The position numbers and the translations under genes are program-made. A stretch of DNA of 40,217 nucleotides from JBOHBN01 sp050698355 (GTDB lineage: Bacteria > Actinomycetota > Actinomycetes > Streptosporangiales > WHST01), in NCBI GenBank assembly GCA_050698355.1, contig JBOHBN010000072.1, forward strand, positions 1 through 40,217, read 5' to 3'. Each line of letters starts with the position of its first letter. Positions within the stretch are counted from its first letter, which is position 1. This document shows, piece after piece, positions 24,237 to 31,292 of the stretch. The notes under the pieces were generated by a model that did not search any database, was not told the origin of the DNA, and saw only the letters and a list, made by a program, of their open reading frames with translations.

Positions 24237-24866
24237 ATGCCCACGGTGATCGTGCCGGTCGGCTTCATCATGGGCCCGGAGTTCGGTGCTGGCGGGCCGG
24301 TCGACCGTGACCCGTTGTACTGGGAAGTGCATCTCGGTGGCGACTCGCAACAGCTGACCGTCGAGGAGTTCAGCGCGTGGAGCGAGGCGTTCACCGACCC
24401 ACCGAAGCATGCCGAGCTGACCGTGAACCGGCAAAGCCTCGAGCAGCGCCTGACCGAGAACGACGGTGGACTGGCAGGCGCCATCGACAACCCGGATCCC
24501 ATCGTTACGAGCCTCATCGAACGCGGCCTGCTAGTCGAGTTCGACCCGGTCAACGACTGGTTGCAGCACCTGTTCGACCGGCTGCGGCTCTTCCCCCAGG
24601 GTCAGGGAATCGGCAGTACTCCGGACGCCCCGGATGTCTATCGCATCAGCTTCGCCGACGTCGTGCTCGTCAACGTCAGCGCGAACGTGTACCGGCTATG
24701 GTCCTACGCAGTGCGGTTTCCCACGTTGTGGCAAGCGTGCAGTGGCCTGGCCGGGAGCACCGGCGCTCCCGAGCCGCTCGCCCGTGAGGTTGCCGCTGTG
24801 GTACCGCTGCTGGTCAGCGCCGGCGCGGCGTTCCTCGATCCGCTGAGCGATCACGTCAGCGGATAA
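24237..24866 (+). CDS. Array protein A3 (unrecognised family)
   Basis: A 209-residue class A protein, starting MPTVIVPVGFIMGPEFGAGG after GAGGAGG. It is close to A1 over its whole length: DRDPLYWEVHLGGD, EEFSAWSEAFTDPPKHA, DGGLAGAIDNPDPI, IERGLLVEFDP, LFPQGQGIGSTPDAP, NVYRLWSYAVRFPTLWQAC, GAAFLDP. It lacks roughly ten residues where other members have the EGEEPLGL-type acidic loop, which shows that this loop is dispensable to the fold. TAGGGT about 40 bases upstream of the ATG (24191-24196) is a plausible -10 box. It is followed by B3 after 49 bp and lies 78 bp after membrane protein 3. Confidence 0.86.
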   Translation: MPTVIVPVGFIMGPEFGAGGPVDRDPLYWEVHLGGDSQQLTVEEFSAWSEAFTDPPKHAELTVNRQSLEQRLTENDGGLAGAIDNPDPIVTSLIERGLLVEFDPVNDWLQHLFDRLRLFPQGQGIGSTPDAPDVYRISFADVVLVNVSANVYRLWSYAVRFPTLWQACSGLAGSTGAPEPLAREVAAVVPLLVSAGAAFLDPLSDHVSG

Positions 24867-24915
24867 CGCCGGTCCGAGTGTCCTACACGCCACCTATCCG
24901 ACGACGGGAGAACCG

Positions 24916-25563
24916 ATGCCCAAGGTGATCGTGCCGGTCGGTTTGAACATGGGCCAGGACTTCACCGCCGCCGATCCAGGCGAGCAGCCTGCACGGTACT
25001 GGGAGGTACACCTCGGCGGCGTACCCGCGTACCTCACCAGGGAGGAGGCCACGGCATGGGCGGCGGCGTTCCTCGACCCGGCCAAGCACGCCAGCCGTGA
25101 GGTCACCCGAGCGAGCCTGGAGGCTCACCTGCGTGCCGCCGATGACGAGACCACGGACCCGTCGCCGGTCGTGGCTCGGCTGCTCGAGCGCGGACTGCTG
25201 GTCGAGTTCGACCCGGTCAACGATTCCTTGGAGTCGCTGTTCAGTAGGTACCAGCTGTATCCACTGGCGCAGGGGTTCGGTAACAGCCCGGAACAGCCGC
25301 GAAGGTACGAGATCGGCTTCGCCGGCCGGGCCCTGATCGACGTCGATGCCAACGTGTACGCGATCTGGTCGTACGCGCTGACGGAGTCCTCGCTGTGGGA
25401 CGCCTGCGCCGGGCTCGCCGCGGGACTGGACGCGGACCTCGAGCCCAACGAGGAACCACTCGGCCTCACCGCCGAGGACCTCGCCCGGGATGTGGCCATG
25501 TCGCTGCCGGTACTGGTCACCTGCGGCTGCGGCTTCCTCGACCCACTGTTCGATTCCCGGTGA
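24916..25563 (+). CDS. Array protein B3 (unrecognised family)
   Basis: A 215-residue class B protein, MPKVIVPVGLNMGQDFTAAD, with an N-terminal block identical to B2 for 16 residues. Other shared blocks: YWEVHLGG, AAFLDPAKHA, DPSPVVARLLERGLLVEFD, YPLAQGFGNSPEQP, NVYAIWSYALTESSLWDAC, NEEPLGLTAEDLA and CGCGFLDP. GACGGGAG lies before the ATG. Unlike B1, B2 and the B4 domain, it is not followed by an overlapping membrane-protein gene; the next gene is the fused A4-B4 after 113 bp. Either its partner has been lost or it shares the partner of A4-B4. Confidence 0.87.
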   Translation: MPKVIVPVGLNMGQDFTAADPGEQPARYWEVHLGGVPAYLTREEATAWAAAFLDPAKHASREVTRASLEAHLRAADDETTDPSPVVARLLERGLLVEFDPVNDSLESLFSRYQLYPLAQGFGNSPEQPRRYEIGFAGRALIDVDANVYAIWSYALTESSLWDACAGLAAGLDADLEPNEEPLGLTAEDLARDVAMSLPVLVTCGCGFLDPLFDSR

Positions 25564-25676
25564 CCCGATAGCCGTTGCGGCGGTCGAACCGGAGTTGTCC
25601 CCAGCCGTCCCATGGAGCTCGTGTGATCCTCTACAGTGAGATCGCGTAGCTGTGGACCCGATCCTGGAGGCTGTGC

Positions 25677-27020
25677 ATGGCGGTGGTGGTCGTGCCCGTC
25701 GGGCTCGACATGGGCCCGGTCTTCGAGGAAGCGGGTCGGCCCGATCGGCTGCCGATGCGGTACGAGGTCCATCTCGGCGGCGAGCCGCAGGAACTCACAG
25801 CGCAGCAGTACACCGCCTGGCTTGCTGCGTTCGGCAGCCCTGAACGGCATGCCGATCCCGGCGTCGACCGCGCGAGCCTGGAGGGTGACCTCCGCAATGG
25901 ACCGGCCGGACCGGCCGGACCCGTTGCCGATCCGGCGCCGGTCGTACAGGACCTCCTGGACAGGAGCATGCTGCTCGAGTACGACCCGGACGCCATGGAC
26001 GAGAAGGTCTTCGGTGCCTTCCGTCTGTACCCGCGAGCCCATGGCCTGGGCAGCACGCCCGAACGTCCGGAGCACTACGGGATCGGCTACCCCGGCGACA
26101 CCTTCGCCGAGGTCGGTCCCACGGTTTATCAGCTCCTGTCACTGTCGCTGACGTTTCCCGCGCTCTGGTACGCGTTCGAGGACATGGCCGAGGCCGAGCG
26201 CGGCGACCCGCCGCCCGGCGGGCCGCGAAGCGCCGCGGAGATCGGTCGAGTGCTCGGTGTCGTACTGCCATCGCTGGTGTGCAGCGGTGCCGCGTTCCTG
26301 GACGCTCTGAACTACGAGCCACCCGAACTCGATCCGGTCACGCCTGACGGGCGAACCACGCCCGACCGCAGCGAGTCGAGCGTCATCGTGCCGGTCGGGC
26401 TGAACATGGGCGAGGACTGCACGGCCCGGGACCCGGACGACGATCCGGATGCGGCTCGCTGGCTCGTCCACCACGGGACGAACTGGGCCGAGCTGGACCC
26501 CGAGGAGTCCGCGGCGTACTTGGCCGCCTTCAACGAACGCGAGCGACAGGAGCGAGGGGAGCTGAACCGCCACAGCCTCGCCCGCCTGCTTCGCGCGTCC
26601 GACCGTAGCGCCGAGCCGGAGCCGGCGATCGACCGCTTGCTCGACCGTGGACTGCTGGTCGAGTACGACCCGGAGACCGGGCCGTTCGAGCAGCTGTTTC
26701 GCGGGCTCCAGCTGTTCCCGCTCGGCCACGGCCTCGGCAACACCGCGGAGCACCCGGGGCGGTACCGAATCGGGATCGCCGGCGCACCGGAGCTCTGGGT
26801 CGGGCCGGAGGTCTACGCGATCTGGTCGTACTCCCTCACCGGACGGTCGCTGTGGGATGCGTGTGCCGACCTCGCCGAGGGCGCGGACGAGGATCTCCAG
26901 GAAGGCGAGGAGCCGTTGGGCTATCGTCCCGATGACCTTGCCGCCGCCGTCGCGGAGGTACTGCCAGGCATGATTGCGCACGGCTGCGCGTTCCTCGACC
27001 CGCTGAACTACGTGCAATGA
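25677..27020 (+). CDS. Array protein A4-B4, natural A/B fusion
   Basis: A 447-residue protein made of a class A unit (residues 1 to about 217) joined by a short Pro/Asp/Thr linker (PELDPVTPDGRTTPDRS) to a class B unit (from about 233). The A half carries MAVVVVPVGLDMGPVFEE, RYEVHLGGEPQELT, DRSMLLEYDPD, HGLGSTPERP and SGAAFLD. The B half carries VIVPVGLNMGEDC, LLDRGLLVEYDPETG, FPLGHGLGNTAEHP, AIWSYSLTGRSLWDACADL, EGEEPLGY and GCAFLDPLNY. Each half is complete, so this is a fusion, not a read-through artefact; no stop or frameshift was seen. CTGGAGG precedes the ATG and TACAGT (25632-25637) may be its -10. Its stop overlaps the membrane protein 4 start. Confidence 0.88.
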   Translation: MAVVVVPVGLDMGPVFEEAGRPDRLPMRYEVHLGGEPQELTAQQYTAWLAAFGSPERHADPGVDRASLEGDLRNGPAGPAGPVADPAPVVQDLLDRSMLLEYDPDAMDEKVFGAFRLYPRAHGLGSTPERPEHYGIGYPGDTFAEVGPTVYQLLSLSLTFPALWYAFEDMAEAERGDPPPGGPRSAAEIGRVLGVVLPSLVCSGAAFLDALNYEPPELDPVTPDGRTTPDRSESSVIVPVGLNMGEDCTARDPDDDPDAARWLVHHGTNWAELDPEESAAYLAAFNERERQERGELNRHSLARLLRASDRSAEPEPAIDRLLDRGLLVEYDPETGPFEQLFRGLQLFPLGHGLGNTAEHPGRYRIGIAGAPELWVGPEVYAIWSYSLTGRSLWDACADLAEGADEDLQEGEEPLGYRPDDLAAAVAEVLPGMIAHGCAFLDPLNYVQ

Positions 27021-28735
27021 GTCCCTGGGCACGCCGTCCCCGCCACCCCAAGGAGCCGCTGCGCTTCGGGTTCACCGTGCGCGGTCGCTCGTACGAGTTC
27101 ACCTTCGACAGAGAACCCGGCGCGCGACGAGCCGAGCAGGAGTCCACCCGGCCACGGCGAGCTCTGCGGCACAAACCACAACACGCCCGGCAGACCAGGT
27201 CGCGTGCCGCCGCCGCGGCTCTCGGCCGCTTCACCGGCAGCGTCTACAGCAGCGCACGAGGCGGCCTCCAGCGCGGCTGGAACGGTGCCCGGAACCGCGG
27301 TTTTCCGGGCAAGGGCCTCATTCCCCGGTCTCGCGCTGAGGCTTTCGAGAACGCCCGGATCACCGGAGCCATGTGGCTTTCCGTAGGCACCGCCTGGGGA
27401 GTCTCAGCCACCATGGGCGCCTCTCAAGCATTCGGTTTCCAGCTGGGCGTCTCCCCGCTCCAGTCCTACATCAGTGGAGTACTCGATCGACAGCGCGACG
27501 GGAAGAAACTCTTCGGTCGATGGCCCCGGCAGGAGAAGGTCAAGCACGGTCGCATAGGCGCCGTCGGCGCGCTCGGCCTGGGTACGAGCCTGGCCACGTC
27601 GCTGGCAACGGGTGGATCGGCCACCGCGGCTTTCGGAGCGGCGGTGGCGGCCTCGCCACTCCAGGGCGTGGTGAGCGCGCAGGCACTGCGGATGTCCGAA
27701 GGACGTCGCAGCATCAACCCGCTGGGGCCCCGCGGTCGTTGGATGCAACGTGACAGCGACGAGATCAAACGGTGGGTGGGCATCAGCTCGCTCGGAACGG
27801 GTGGCGCGGCCATCGCGTCCGCCGTCGGTGGGGCGAGTGCGGGCTTCGGTACCGCGTTCGGGGTAGGACTCCTCCAGGGGCGCTACAGCGCGCGCGTCAA
27901 CACCGCCCGGTCCCGGCGCGAGGCCATCGCTCCCGACCGGCCGGAGGACTGGCTCGGGCGGCGACCGGGTGACATCCCGCAGGCGGGCATCCGGGAGAAG
28001 GTCGCGGGCAAGGTCGGATGGACCCGCGGCAAGCGGCAACAGTCCGGACGCCAGCCCGCCGGGAGCAGCCCGAAGAGCAGGCCCTGGCCCAGACGGTCCA
28101 GTCGCGAACCGATGACCGCGCGTCAGGCAAGGATGCACGCCGACGCGCAGACGCTCATCACGCACGCCGATGCGGAACGCGCCCGCAGCGCTTGGCGCAA
28201 GACGTACGCGCTCGAGGACCGCGCGGCCAGATTCCACGAGGGCGTAGCGGCCAAACGAGTCGCTGCCGGCGAGGCGGGACGGCGAGCCGATCGACTCGAC
28301 AAGGTCGCGATTGGCAAGGACAGCCAGGCGAAGCGGCTACGCGACCTCGCCGCGGAGCTCGATGGTGCCTCGCGGGCGACGGGGAAGCGAGGGCTCAGCA
28401 GGCGCGAGGCACAGGACTTGGTTCCGCAGGGCGGCTTGTCGGCGCAGGTGGGGGAGACAGCGGACGGCGTTCGGGGCCTCGCCCGGCAGGCTGAACACGA
28501 GGCACAGCAACTCCGCGCGAGGGCGCAGCACAATCGCTCCGAGCGAACTCAGCTGCGTGGCGAGGCCAAGAACGGCGCGAAGCAGGCAGTGACCCTGTAC
28601 GACGACGCAAGGAAGGTGGACGCGAAGAAGCTCGGCGAGACGGCCGAGAGGTCGGCGAAGAGAGGCCAACAGGCGGCGAAGAGAGCCGCGGACATCTCCT
28701 CCCAGCGCAAGAAGCCCCCTCCGCGTAGCCGCTGA
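27017..28735 (+). CDS. Gly-rich membrane protein 4 with a threefold internal repeat
   Basis: A 572-residue basic protein of no recognised family, starting in the A4-B4 stop codon (ATGA). After a small strand-like N-terminus (LRFGFTVRGRSYEFTFDRE) and an Arg-rich section, three related blocks follow (about 113-160, 178-230 and 252-300). Each is a Gly/Ala/Ser hydrophobic stretch ending in SPLQS, SPLQG or GLLQG, then a short S-x-x-x basic tail (DRQRDGKK, RMSEGRR, TARSRR). Residues 375-572 are a long, Ala/Arg/Glu/Gln-rich helical region, probably coiled coil (DAERARSAWRKTYALEDRAA and similar). It is the largest of the four variable proteins and closes the array. Confidence 0.78.
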   Translation: MSPWARRPRHPKEPLRFGFTVRGRSYEFTFDREPGARRAEQESTRPRRALRHKPQHARQTRSRAAAAALGRFTGSVYSSARGGLQRGWNGARNRGFPGKGLIPRSRAEAFENARITGAMWLSVGTAWGVSATMGASQAFGFQLGVSPLQSYISGVLDRQRDGKKLFGRWPRQEKVKHGRIGAVGALGLGTSLATSLATGGSATAAFGAAVAASPLQGVVSAQALRMSEGRRSINPLGPRGRWMQRDSDEIKRWVGISSLGTGGAAIASAVGGASAGFGTAFGVGLLQGRYSARVNTARSRREAIAPDRPEDWLGRRPGDIPQAGIREKVAGKVGWTRGKRQQSGRQPAGSSPKSRPWPRRSSREPMTARQARMHADAQTLITHADAERARSAWRKTYALEDRAARFHEGVAAKRVAAGEAGRRADRLDKVAIGKDSQAKRLRDLAAELDGASRATGKRGLSRREAQDLVPQGGLSAQVGETADGVRGLARQAEHEAQQLRARAQHNRSERTQLRGEAKNGAKQAVTLYDDARKVDAKKLGETAERSAKRGQQAAKRAADISSQRKKPPPRSR

Positions 28736-28802
28736 CACGGGGGACGCAGCGCGAGGGGCCTTGCCTGTCCCGCGAGTCGGGCGGACCGGCAGACTGTGAC
28801 CC

Positions 28803-29813
28803 ATGCACCTGCTGGCCGCACCGGACAAGTTCCGCGGCACCGCGACCGCACCCGAGGTCGCCGCCGCCATGGCCGATGTCGCGCAGGAGCGTGGCTGGAC
28901 CTGCACGCAGCTACCGCTCGCTGACGGCGGTGAGGGAACCCTAGACGCGTTCGGCGGTCCGAACCGCGACACGCCGGTAACCGGGCCACTCGGCAGGCAG
29001 GTCACCGCGGGCTGGCGCCTCGACGGCGACCTCGCCGTCGTCGAGATGGCACGGGCGTCCGGGCTCGAGCTCGCCGGCGGGGCCGCCGGCAACGATCCGC
29101 TCGCCGCGACCACCCGCGGTACGGGCGAGCTCATCGCCGCCGTGCTCGACGCCGGAGCGCGGCGGGTCGTCGTCGGCATCGGCGGCTCGGCCACCACCGA
29201 CGGCGGCCTGGGCGCGGTCGAGGCGCTGGCCCCGTACGCTCCGCTCGACGGCAGCCACGGCGCACAGGTACTCGTCGCCTGTGATGTCACGACGCGTTTC
29301 GCCGACGCCGCCGCGGTGTTCGGCCCACAGAAGGGCGCGACGCCGGATCAGGTGGCCGCGCTGACCGAGCAGTTGAAGGACCTCGCGGAGGTGTACACAC
29401 GCGAGCACGGTGTGGACGTGCGGGAACTCCCTGGATCCGGCGGCGCCGGCGGTCTCGGTGGCGGGCTGGCCGCGCTCGGCGCCGTCCTGACACCGGGTTT
29501 CGACCTCATCGCCGACGAGCTGCGCCTGGCGGCCGCCTGCCGCCGCGCGGACCTCGTCCTCACCGGCGAGGGGAAGCTCGACGCGCAGTCGCTGGCGGGC
29601 AAGGTCGTCGGCGGCGTCGCCGCGCTCGCAGGCGCCGAACGCACCGCCGCGGTCGTCGGCGACCGTGCCGATGGAGTCGCGGTGTCGTTTCCCGTCGTCT
29701 CGCTGACTGACACGTACGGCCGGGACAAGGCGTTCGGCGACACGCTCGGCTGCGTACGCGACGCCACCGCACGGCTCATCGAACCGATGGCAGCCCCGGG
29801 CCAGTCCCGGTGA
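28803..29813 (+). CDS. Glycerate kinase (GarK/GlxK type)
   Basis: Cytoplasmic type I glycerate kinase, phosphorylating D-glycerate for entry into lower glycolysis, usually to 2-phosphoglycerate in this family. The 336 residues, slightly shorter than the ~380 usual, open with MHLLAAPDKFRGTATAPEVA and LPLADGGEGT, the family signature. GIGGSATTDGG lies near residue 122, FGPQKGATPDQV near 180 and LPGSGGAGGLGGGLAAL near 210, followed by DLVLTGEGKLDAQSLAGKVV. No clear Shine-Dalgarno is seen before the ATG. It is the first chromosomal-type gene after the array and ends only 3 bp from the convergent HAD gene. Confidence 0.93.
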   Translation: MHLLAAPDKFRGTATAPEVAAAMADVAQERGWTCTQLPLADGGEGTLDAFGGPNRDTPVTGPLGRQVTAGWRLDGDLAVVEMARASGLELAGGAAGNDPLAATTRGTGELIAAVLDAGARRVVVGIGGSATTDGGLGAVEALAPYAPLDGSHGAQVLVACDVTTRFADAAAVFGPQKGATPDQVAALTEQLKDLAEVYTREHGVDVRELPGSGGAGGLGGGLAALGAVLTPGFDLIADELRLAAACRRADLVLTGEGKLDAQSLAGKVVGGVAALAGAERTAAVVGDRADGVAVSFPVVSLTDTYGRDKAFGDTLGCVRDATARLIEPMAAPGQSR

Positions 29814-29816
29814 GTG

Positions 29817-30440
29817 CTACTCCGCGAGCAACCCCCGCTGCACGAGCCGTGGCCGGATCGAGGTCGCGCCGGGCCACACCTCCGCCTGCAGTCCCGCCTC
29901 GCGCGCACCCGCGACATTGGTCGGCTTGTCGTCGAGGAACAGCACCTCCGCCGCGGGCACACCGAGCCGGCTGATCAGCTCCGCCCAGATGGCGGCGTCC
30001 GGTTTGGCGTACCCCAGGTCGCCGGAGACGATGAGGTGGTCGAACAGCGCGATCCAGTCCTGCCGTTCGAGATACCTGGCGAACGTCGCGGGCGCGTTTG
30101 ACAGCAACGCCATCGGTACGCCTGCGGCGTGCAGCTCACGTACGAGGGTCAGCGACTCCGCCACGGTGCGCGCCCATCCCTGGGTGTCCAGATCGGTGAG
30201 CTTCGCGGCGGTCTGCGTGTCGACCGAGCCGGCGGAGTAGGCCGCGACGCGCCGCCAGTACTCGGCACCGTCGAGTCCGCGGTCGTAGGTTTCCCGCTCC
30301 GCCCAGTACGCGGCGGAGAACGCCGCCCCCTCCGCGCCGGCCAGCGCGGCGAGGTTCGGCACCTCCACCGTCGGTTCGCTCAGCACCTCTCCGTAGTCGA
30401 AGACCACCCACCGGACCGCGTCCGTCACAAGCACCTCCAC
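29817..30440 (-). CDS. HAD-superfamily hydrolase (subfamily IA-like)
   Basis: A 207-residue cytoplasmic phosphatase-like protein. HAD motif I is VVFDYGEVLSEP near residue 12 (nucleophile Asp), motif II is ALLSNAPATF, motif III Lys lies in GYAKPD, and motif IV is VLFLDDKPTNVAGA. The FDYGEVL form of motif I, with Gly in place of the second Asp, is common in the epoxide-hydrolase-N-terminal-like and haloacid-type branch and makes the exact reaction uncertain. The cap region (residues 20-95) is helical, as in C1-cap members. It is convergent with glycerate kinase, with no room for a separate terminator between them. Substrate unknown. Confidence 0.87.
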   Translation of the reverse strand: MEVLVTDAVRWVVFDYGEVLSEPTVEVPNLAALAGAEGAAFSAAYWAERETYDRGLDGAEYWRRVAAYSAGSVDTQTAAKLTDLDTQGWARTVAESLTLVRELHAAGVPMALLSNAPATFARYLERQDWIALFDHLIVSGDLGYAKPDAAIWAELISRLGVPAAEVLFLDDKPTNVAGAREAGLQAEVWPGATSIRPRLVQRGLLAE

Positions 30441-30512
30441 CGCCGATCACCGGGTCACCCCTTTCGGCGCGGGGCCTCCCCGTGACGAACCTACCGTCAC
30501 AGGGACGGCCCC

Positions 30513-31292
30513 TCAGACCGAGCGCTGGTAGCTGCGGAACGCCAGGGTGGCGAGGCTGGCCATGACCACGGCGACCGCCAGCAGCAGCCCACCGTGGAAC
30601 AACACGCCACTCCAGTCGGTGTGCGCGCCGAGCGCCGCGCGGCTCGCCGACACCGCCCAGTTGACCGGGTTGTACGCCATCACGTGCCGCATCCAAGCCG
30701 GTGCCGCCTGCTCCGCCATGATCGCCGACGACAGGAACATCAGCGGCAGGTTGAGGAACTGCGCCACGCCGATGAGCGTCTCCTCGCGCCGTACGAGCAG
30801 CGCGAGCGCGTTGGAGAGCGACCCGATCGACACCGCGAGCAGGATCGCGGCGGCGACCGTGACCACGACACCGAGTGCGCCTCCGTGGAAGCGTGCGCCC
30901 AACGCGAACGCCACCAGCAACACGATCAGCGTCTGCACGACCGTCGTCACGGCGGTGTTCGCCAGCTTGCCCGCCATCATCGACCCGCGGCTGGTCGGCG
31001 ACACGAGCAGCCTGTCCATGACGCCGCGGTCCATGTCCTGGATGAAGCCCATGCCGCTCCACCCGCTGGCGAACAGCGCGGTCATGATGACCACACCGGG
31101 GGTGAGGAACTCCACGTACGAGCCGCCGCCGGAGAAGCCGGGCAGGTGCACGACGCTCTTGAACAGCTGGCCGAACAACAGCAGCCAGATCATCGGCTGT
31201 ACCAGGGTCACGGCGATGTAGAACGGCTGGCGGAGGGCGGCGCGCAGCTCGCGCAGGGTCAGGTTGCCGACTTGCGTGACGATCGCGCTCAT
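30513..31292 (-). CDS. ABC-2 type transporter permease (DrrB-like)
   Basis: Integral membrane subunit of an exporter, 259 residues with about six membrane helices. It starts MSAIVTQVGNLTLRELRAAL; PMIWLLLFGQLFKSV, a MDRLLVSPTSRGSMMAGK loop and ALALLVRREETLIGVAQFL are characteristic of DrrB/ABC-2 permeases, as are LPLMFLSSAIM and MAYNPVNW near the C-terminus. The start codon overlaps the stop of the ATPase gene (ATGA), giving a tightly coupled DrrAB-type pair. Family members export drugs or lipid-like metabolites; the substrate here is unknown. An in-frame extension upstream through the ATPase gene is not credible. Confidence 0.92.
   Translation of the reverse strand: MSAIVTQVGNLTLRELRAALRQPFYIAVTLVQPMIWLLLFGQLFKSVVHLPGFSGGGSYVEFLTPGVVIMTALFASGWSGMGFIQDMDRGVMDRLLVSPTSRGSMMAGKLANTAVTTVVQTLIVLLVAFALGARFHGGALGVVVTVAAAILLAVSIGSLSNALALLVRREETLIGVAQFLNLPLMFLSSAIMAEQAAPAWMRHVMAYNPVNWAVSASRAALGAHTDWSGVLFHGGLLLAVAVVMASLATLAFRSYQRSV

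Larger units (their letters stand above)
19736..27020 (+). other. Alternating A/B paralogue array (four A and four B units)
   Basis: Seven rightward genes encode eight copies of one ~215-residue family in strict A-B alternation, the last A and B being fused. Class A has MGPE near residue 12, DRDP near 23, QGQG(L/I)GST near 122 and NVYxLW near 150. Class B has MGQDF or a close variant, QG(x)GN(S/T)PE and NVYAIWSYxLTxxSLWDAC. Both share VIVPVG at the N-terminus, YWxVHLG, RGLLVEFDP and a FLDP C-terminus. By hand count B2 and B3 are identical at 139 of 215 positions. The family is not one I recognise. Confidence 0.88.

Noticed and set aside
4195..28802. Search for integrase, relaxase, oriT, tRNA-embedded att sites or direct repeats bounding the secretion locus
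   Set aside because: None was seen by eye; I therefore did not call an integrative conjugative element.
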